Below the pieces are notes generated by a model. The model ran no database searches, had not been told where the DNA came from, and saw only the letters and a program-made list of their open reading frames with translations. Below, piece by piece: positions 7,501 to 10,140 of a stretch of DNA of 10,140 bases (the stretch's first letter is position 1; each line of letters begins with the position of its first letter). Origin of the DNA: JAUPVL01 sp964512085 (GTDB lineage: Bacteria; Patescibacteriota; Saccharimonadia; CAILAD01; BJGX01); contig CAZEIU010000026.1 of assembly GCA_964512085.1 (NCBI GenBank), positions 1 to 10,140 of the forward strand. The letters run 5' to 3'. A program made the translations under genes and the position numbers.

Positions 7501-8053
7501 CGGCAAAGTACTCAGCCTTCTCAGAGTGGATGGTAAAACTTCAATTACCGATACTCCCATAACTCAAACATTTTTCGTATCAACAACAACAGCTGGAGAA
7601 TATGCATCTGAAGTAATCGATGAATTTGAGGCTCTACAAAATATTGCAACAATTCCAGAGGATAACGAACGTACACGGGATGTCATTGACGTAGAACGTA
7701 ACACGGTCGCTCGAAGGTCCGGTAGAATTGCAAAGATTCGTGCCGAAGCTGGCGATTCAGTTTATACACTCAAACCACGTCAGCTAGATGCACTTACGGT
7801 TGTACAACCTATGTTCCCAGACTTAGCATTACGCCCATTATTAGAGAACGGCATTAAAGATGCGCGCACGAAGCGATTATTTGAGGCGACCGTAAGGCTA
7901 ATAAACGGCGACGTTAAAACATCCGGCTCTGTAACTGCATCAACTGTCAGTAAGCTAACTGGACTGATCGCAGGGCTTGATAATAAAGAACAAGAAACTG
8001 TGAGTGCAGAAAAGATTACAAGCGTCTTAAACTACGCCAGGAGAAATGCTTAA
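4523..8053 (+). CDS. PLD nuclease-SNF2 helicase fusion, putative restriction/defence effector
   Basis: A 1176-residue two-part protein. Residues about 5-165 form a phospholipase-D-like nuclease domain with one HxK pair (His124, Lys126) and GSSNF (143-147); such single-motif domains dimerise to make an active site. The expected Asp of HxKx4D is Gly here, so cleavage needs testing. The rest is an SF2/SNF2 motor: Walker A SVGLGKT (273-279), DEAH (354-357), TATP (386-389), SEGQNL (831-836) and the arginine-finger region QRNGRINRLG (856-865). A long insert of about 400 residues separates the two motor lobes. Related PLD-SNF2 proteins occur in defence loci, where the motor is thought to track on DNA and the PLD part to cut it. 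It overlaps the methyltransferase gene by one base. An upstream AGGG is a weak ribosome site. Start choice is fair, not certain. Confidence 0.88.
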   Translation: MGLPKIIDNNRKNMGSVLRELSNQYDELSIATGYWDLPGLLEIFEGIKGYKSIRLIIGQEPLAPRFARKLDLNEPEKTFPELDFTAGLQDLEQKQEFRDLVFATKQLIDDGKLHVRVYRRSFLHAKAYIFGSYNSESAVGIIGSSNFTKAGLTTNSELNTLEDDYRIVKFKPQNDTDEYGHLSWYDSIWNDELNEDWNGKFSQILQDSPVGDLSFGAYDSYIKTLMEVFPDELIKKPELGSQIKDILYAFQNRNAGILINKLEKMGVAILSDSVGLGKTITAGAVIRHYVDKGAKRIIAIVPASLKEQWRSDLAHVFGLIEGSDFMVISQQDLGAMDRMAELDKYKQVDLFIVDEAHNLRSTGSTRYEHILEWFQDNNESKVLMLTATPINNSLMDLLNQIQLGLKGELDSVLVPYRNATNGRIETIDFFDALGRIQKRLKNDQDFDWDSVKPTLVSGIQHYLVRSTRQGVEAEGSLVDEDGNKKTFPKSIVGQIEYSYNEELTKKIADKIASKATMLEGIDARTIDLEQITEATSRTSHPLDFVKDMLGEPTDGVIQNVFQMVTLFGFVPYKPEMYQHKLYQKTSEEIKNLGIKGLESQIINLQLTVHNMLLVTWLKRLESSTASLLKSIQTYATRLESYRIWLERGYILSFRDIAIVEQEYGEDIERAFEDYDSYIPSDDDSNEDLKRKGVEKRAADPAKYNIDAMMRDISRDKLIANALVDVIEDLVSIENDSKLKEFAKYLEKVSSNGAHGKKVLVFSFFADTINYLRDNLPKLTQIADFSDRTEFLSGQSNSVDNVVKRFSPESKKYTLKSDEKELDFLFATDILSEGQNLQDAGVLVNYDLHWNPVRMIQRNGRINRLGSRYDEVLISNMKPEDNIELYLNLVARLQKKINIIKNTVGLDQGVLSADDVNPIEFVEDLRKLYSGNKEEASNTLSELEDDKDILSWTNDHVYRLRQFLNDHTQEEIDKIKNIPEGKWNYLPSTTEQEHGKVLSLLRVDGKTSITDTPITQTFFVSTTTAGEYASEVIDEFEALQNIATIPEDNERTRDVIDVERNTVARRSGRIAKIRAEAGDSVYTLKPRQLDALTVVQPMFPDLALRPLLENGIKDARTKRLFEATVRLINGDVKTSGSVTASTVSKLTGLIAGLDNKEQETVSAEKITSVLNYARRNA
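8039..8044 (+). promoter_or_regulatory. Ribosome binding site inside the helicase 3' end
   Basis: AGGAGA, in the last helicase codons, lies 8 nt before the ATG at 8053. It supports that start for the methyltransferase and coupling of the two genes through the TAATG overlap. Confidence 0.7.
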
Positions 8054-10140
8054 TGTTTTCTACGCTGGCAAATAAAATTAATGATCTTACCAACGAATCA
8101 GATAGTCGTAAATCTTTGGATATTGCTATCGAAACAGCTAATGAGTTAATTACTCTATTATATCCACAAGTAAGTGGGCTAAAAACTGGTGAAGATGCTC
8201 TCGACGAGAATATTCCGATAAACAAATTCCCAAACTACAAAGCAGAAAGTTGGTTCGCTCAACATCCCTATTTTACTGGTGAACGCGTAGCACTAAACTT
8301 TTATGAATCAGATACTGTTCAAGTAAAATTCTACTGGCTTGGTGACACAGCAACTAAGGCACGAGTGTCTGCAGGGGTTATGCTCACGCCAAATTGGGAA
8401 GATAGCGACCTAACACGCAATGACCAGTACAAAGTTGGCGTAGATTTTTTCCTTTCAGCGAATACTAAATCACTACTATTGGTTGTAAGTAATAAAGGCA
8501 ACTTACGTATTTTGGAATTCAACAACCACCTGTCTAACACGCAACAAGAAATACTACAAAACTTACGAGGCGTTCTAGAACTGGGCAGCAAAGAGCAGAT
8601 TCATAAAACTTTATGGGACGCCCTTGCTCTAAGCGAGGTAAACAAGAAGTTCTACCTGGGAATTGCCGAGAAGTTCAACGAACTACTCAACCACTTAGTC
8701 GCAGACGGCAAAGACGCCGAAGATTCAAAACTCTTCGCCAGTCGTTTGCTCGGCCGCTTGCTGTTTATATGGTTCTTGCGCCGCAAAAATATCATTCAAG
8801 AACAGTATGGTTATTTCAAAATTGAAGGCCCAGATAGTACCGAATATTATGATCAGAAATTAAAGAAATTGTTCTTTAATACACTCAATACACCAGTATC
8901 GGATCGCCAACATTCTGATGACAAAACTCCGTATTTAAACGGTGGTCTGTTTGAGGCACACGATAATGATTGGGCGACCCAGAAGGTCAGCTTCCCAACA
9001 GGTTTCTTCAATAGGCTATATGATCATCTAGAGCAATATAACTTCACAACAGACGAATCTAGCCCAGAATACGAACAAGTAGCAATTGATCCTGAAATGC
9101 TTGGACGAGTGTTTGAGAGTTTATTGGCAACACAAGTTACCGAGACTGGGGATCAAGCTCGGAAGGCCAAAGGCGCTTTCTATACACCCCGTGAAATCGT
9201 TTCATATATGTGTAAGGAGTCTTTACGCCAACATCTATACTCCAAGCTTGATAATGAGAACCTAAATGATGGTGTAGATAAATTACTAGATATATCTGAT
9301 AGCGAATGGGAGCTTCAGCATACTAACGCCAAGCGTAATTTGTGGGGAGAAAAAGATCGTAATACGGTTCCAGCCAAAGTACTTCAGGCATTGGATGATC
9401 TGAAGATATTAGACCCAGCATGTGGCTCAGGCGCTTTCCCTATGGGCATGCTGCAACTCATGCTTAAGACGTATGAGCGTTTAGATGGCCGATTTGATGC
9501 ATATAAGACTAAACTCCGCATCGTGCAAGAAAATATTTACGGTGTTGATATAGAATCTATGGCTGTAGAAATATCTCGTCTGCGTGCGTGGCTATCACTT
9601 GTAGTTGATGATGAGGATGACAACAGAGTTGAACCGCTACCAAATCTAGACTTCAAATTCGTATGCGCTAATAGCTTGCTCCCGCTCGAACAACAAACCG
9701 GCCTCTTCGCCGATGCAACCCTTCACGAAAAACTTGCAGAAGTCCGAACTAAGTTCTTTAATGCTCGTGTACCGAGCAGTAAGAATAAGTGGAAGGCTGA
9801 ATATTATAAGCTTACTGGCAATGGTCAGCATAGCTTCTTAGGCGATCAGAGAGAGAGCCAGCTAAAAAGCTTCGACCCATTCAAAAACTCGCATCCAGCC
9901 GATTTCTTTGATGCGGACTATATGTTCGGTGTGCCAGAATTCGATATAGTGATCGGGAATCCTCCATATGTTGATTACAGAAAGATAGATCGAAAAACAA
10001 AAAGTTCTCTTATAAATTATGAGATAGCGCAGTATTCACGAATGATAAACTTATATACATATTTTTTCGAGGCTGGGCTCAAGCATCTACAAAAAAACGG
10101 CATACTTATATACATTTCGCCCCAGCAGTACTTGATTTAC
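8053..10140 (+). CDS. Eco57I-type N6-adenine DNA methyltransferase, partial (runs off right edge)
   Basis: An open frame of 696 codons with no stop before the edge; the 3' end is missing. The N-terminus (1-170, including GVDFFLS at 129-135) is of a kind seen in Eco57I-like proteins, but I see no convincing PD-(D/E)XK nuclease. A helical stretch (LLGRLLFIWFLR, 232-243) leads to LGRVFES (350-356). The methyltransferase core follows: GAFYTP (374-379), motif I DPACGSGAF (454-462, AdoMet binding), YGVDIE (496-501) and catalytic motif IV NPPY (636-639). The specificity part should come next and is cut off. It most likely marks host DNA so that the helicase partner spares it. BREX PglX and type IIG enzymes share this core. 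GC content drops sharply just after NPPY. Confidence 0.9.
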   Translation, partial: MFSTLANKINDLTNESDSRKSLDIAIETANELITLLYPQVSGLKTGEDALDENIPINKFPNYKAESWFAQHPYFTGERVALNFYESDTVQVKFYWLGDTATKARVSAGVMLTPNWEDSDLTRNDQYKVGVDFFLSANTKSLLLVVSNKGNLRILEFNNHLSNTQQEILQNLRGVLELGSKEQIHKTLWDALALSEVNKKFYLGIAEKFNELLNHLVADGKDAEDSKLFASRLLGRLLFIWFLRRKNIIQEQYGYFKIEGPDSTEYYDQKLKKLFFNTLNTPVSDRQHSDDKTPYLNGGLFEAHDNDWATQKVSFPTGFFNRLYDHLEQYNFTTDESSPEYEQVAIDPEMLGRVFESLLATQVTETGDQARKAKGAFYTPREIVSYMCKESLRQHLYSKLDNENLNDGVDKLLDISDSEWELQHTNAKRNLWGEKDRNTVPAKVLQALDDLKILDPACGSGAFPMGMLQLMLKTYERLDGRFDAYKTKLRIVQENIYGVDIESMAVEISRLRAWLSLVVDDEDDNRVEPLPNLDFKFVCANSLLPLEQQTGLFADATLHEKLAEVRTKFFNARVPSSKNKWKAEYYKLTGNGQHSFLGDQRESQLKSFDPFKNSHPADFFDADYMFGVPEFDIVIGNPPYVDYRKIDRKTKSSLINYEIAQYSRMINLYTYFFEAGLKHLQKNGILIYISPQQYLIY

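Noticed and set aside
8613..8825. Plus-strand 70-codon frame inside the second methyltransferase
   Set aside because: An Arg/Gln-rich shadow in another frame of a gene with intact coding signature.
1..10140. tRNA, rRNA, CRISPR array or insertion sequence
   Set aside because: No repeat-spacer pattern, cloverleaf, terminal inverted repeats or transposase was seen anywhere in the window.

Overview
The window looks like part of a mobile element (prophage, or phage satellite) from a bacterium using the standard genetic code, with moderate-to-low GC. TGA acts as a normal stop, genes are tightly packed and Shine-Dalgarno sites are recognisable. The host cannot be named from sequence alone. A small-genome lineage such as Patescibacteria/Saccharibacteria is a low-confidence guess.

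Layout. On the minus strand lie the 5' end of an unknown small gene (1-83) and a LexA/CI-like self-cleaving repressor (143-817). A 353-bp divergent control region follows (818-1170). It holds a perfect 16-bp palindrome, a matching half-site, a leftward and a rightward promoter, and a leader of about 250 nt with small hairpins and no convincing gene. Rightward come three overlapping genes: a ParB-domain/beta-class DNA methyltransferase (1171-2502), a small terminase-like HTH protein (2499-2915) and the large terminase (2902-4431).

After a 91-bp gap with a possible extended -10 promoter, the expected portal gene is absent. In its place is a two-gene module: a 1176-residue PLD-nuclease/SNF2-helicase fusion (4523-8053), then an Eco57I-type N6-adenine methyltransferase (8053 to beyond the right edge), overlapping by one base. 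This resembles a restriction or defence operon inserted within or next to the packaging genes.

Working model (inference): the S24-type repressor holds the rightward promoter off until DNA damage triggers its self-cleavage. This exposes a methyltransferase plus packaging operon, while the helicase/methyltransferase pair, with its own promoter, defends the lysogen against other DNA. The points most worth checking are the defence pair at the terminase boundary, the altered catalytic motif (DQPY) in the ParB-methyltransferase, the probable leaderless repressor mRNA, and a sharp composition drop just after the NPPY motif of the second methyltransferase.
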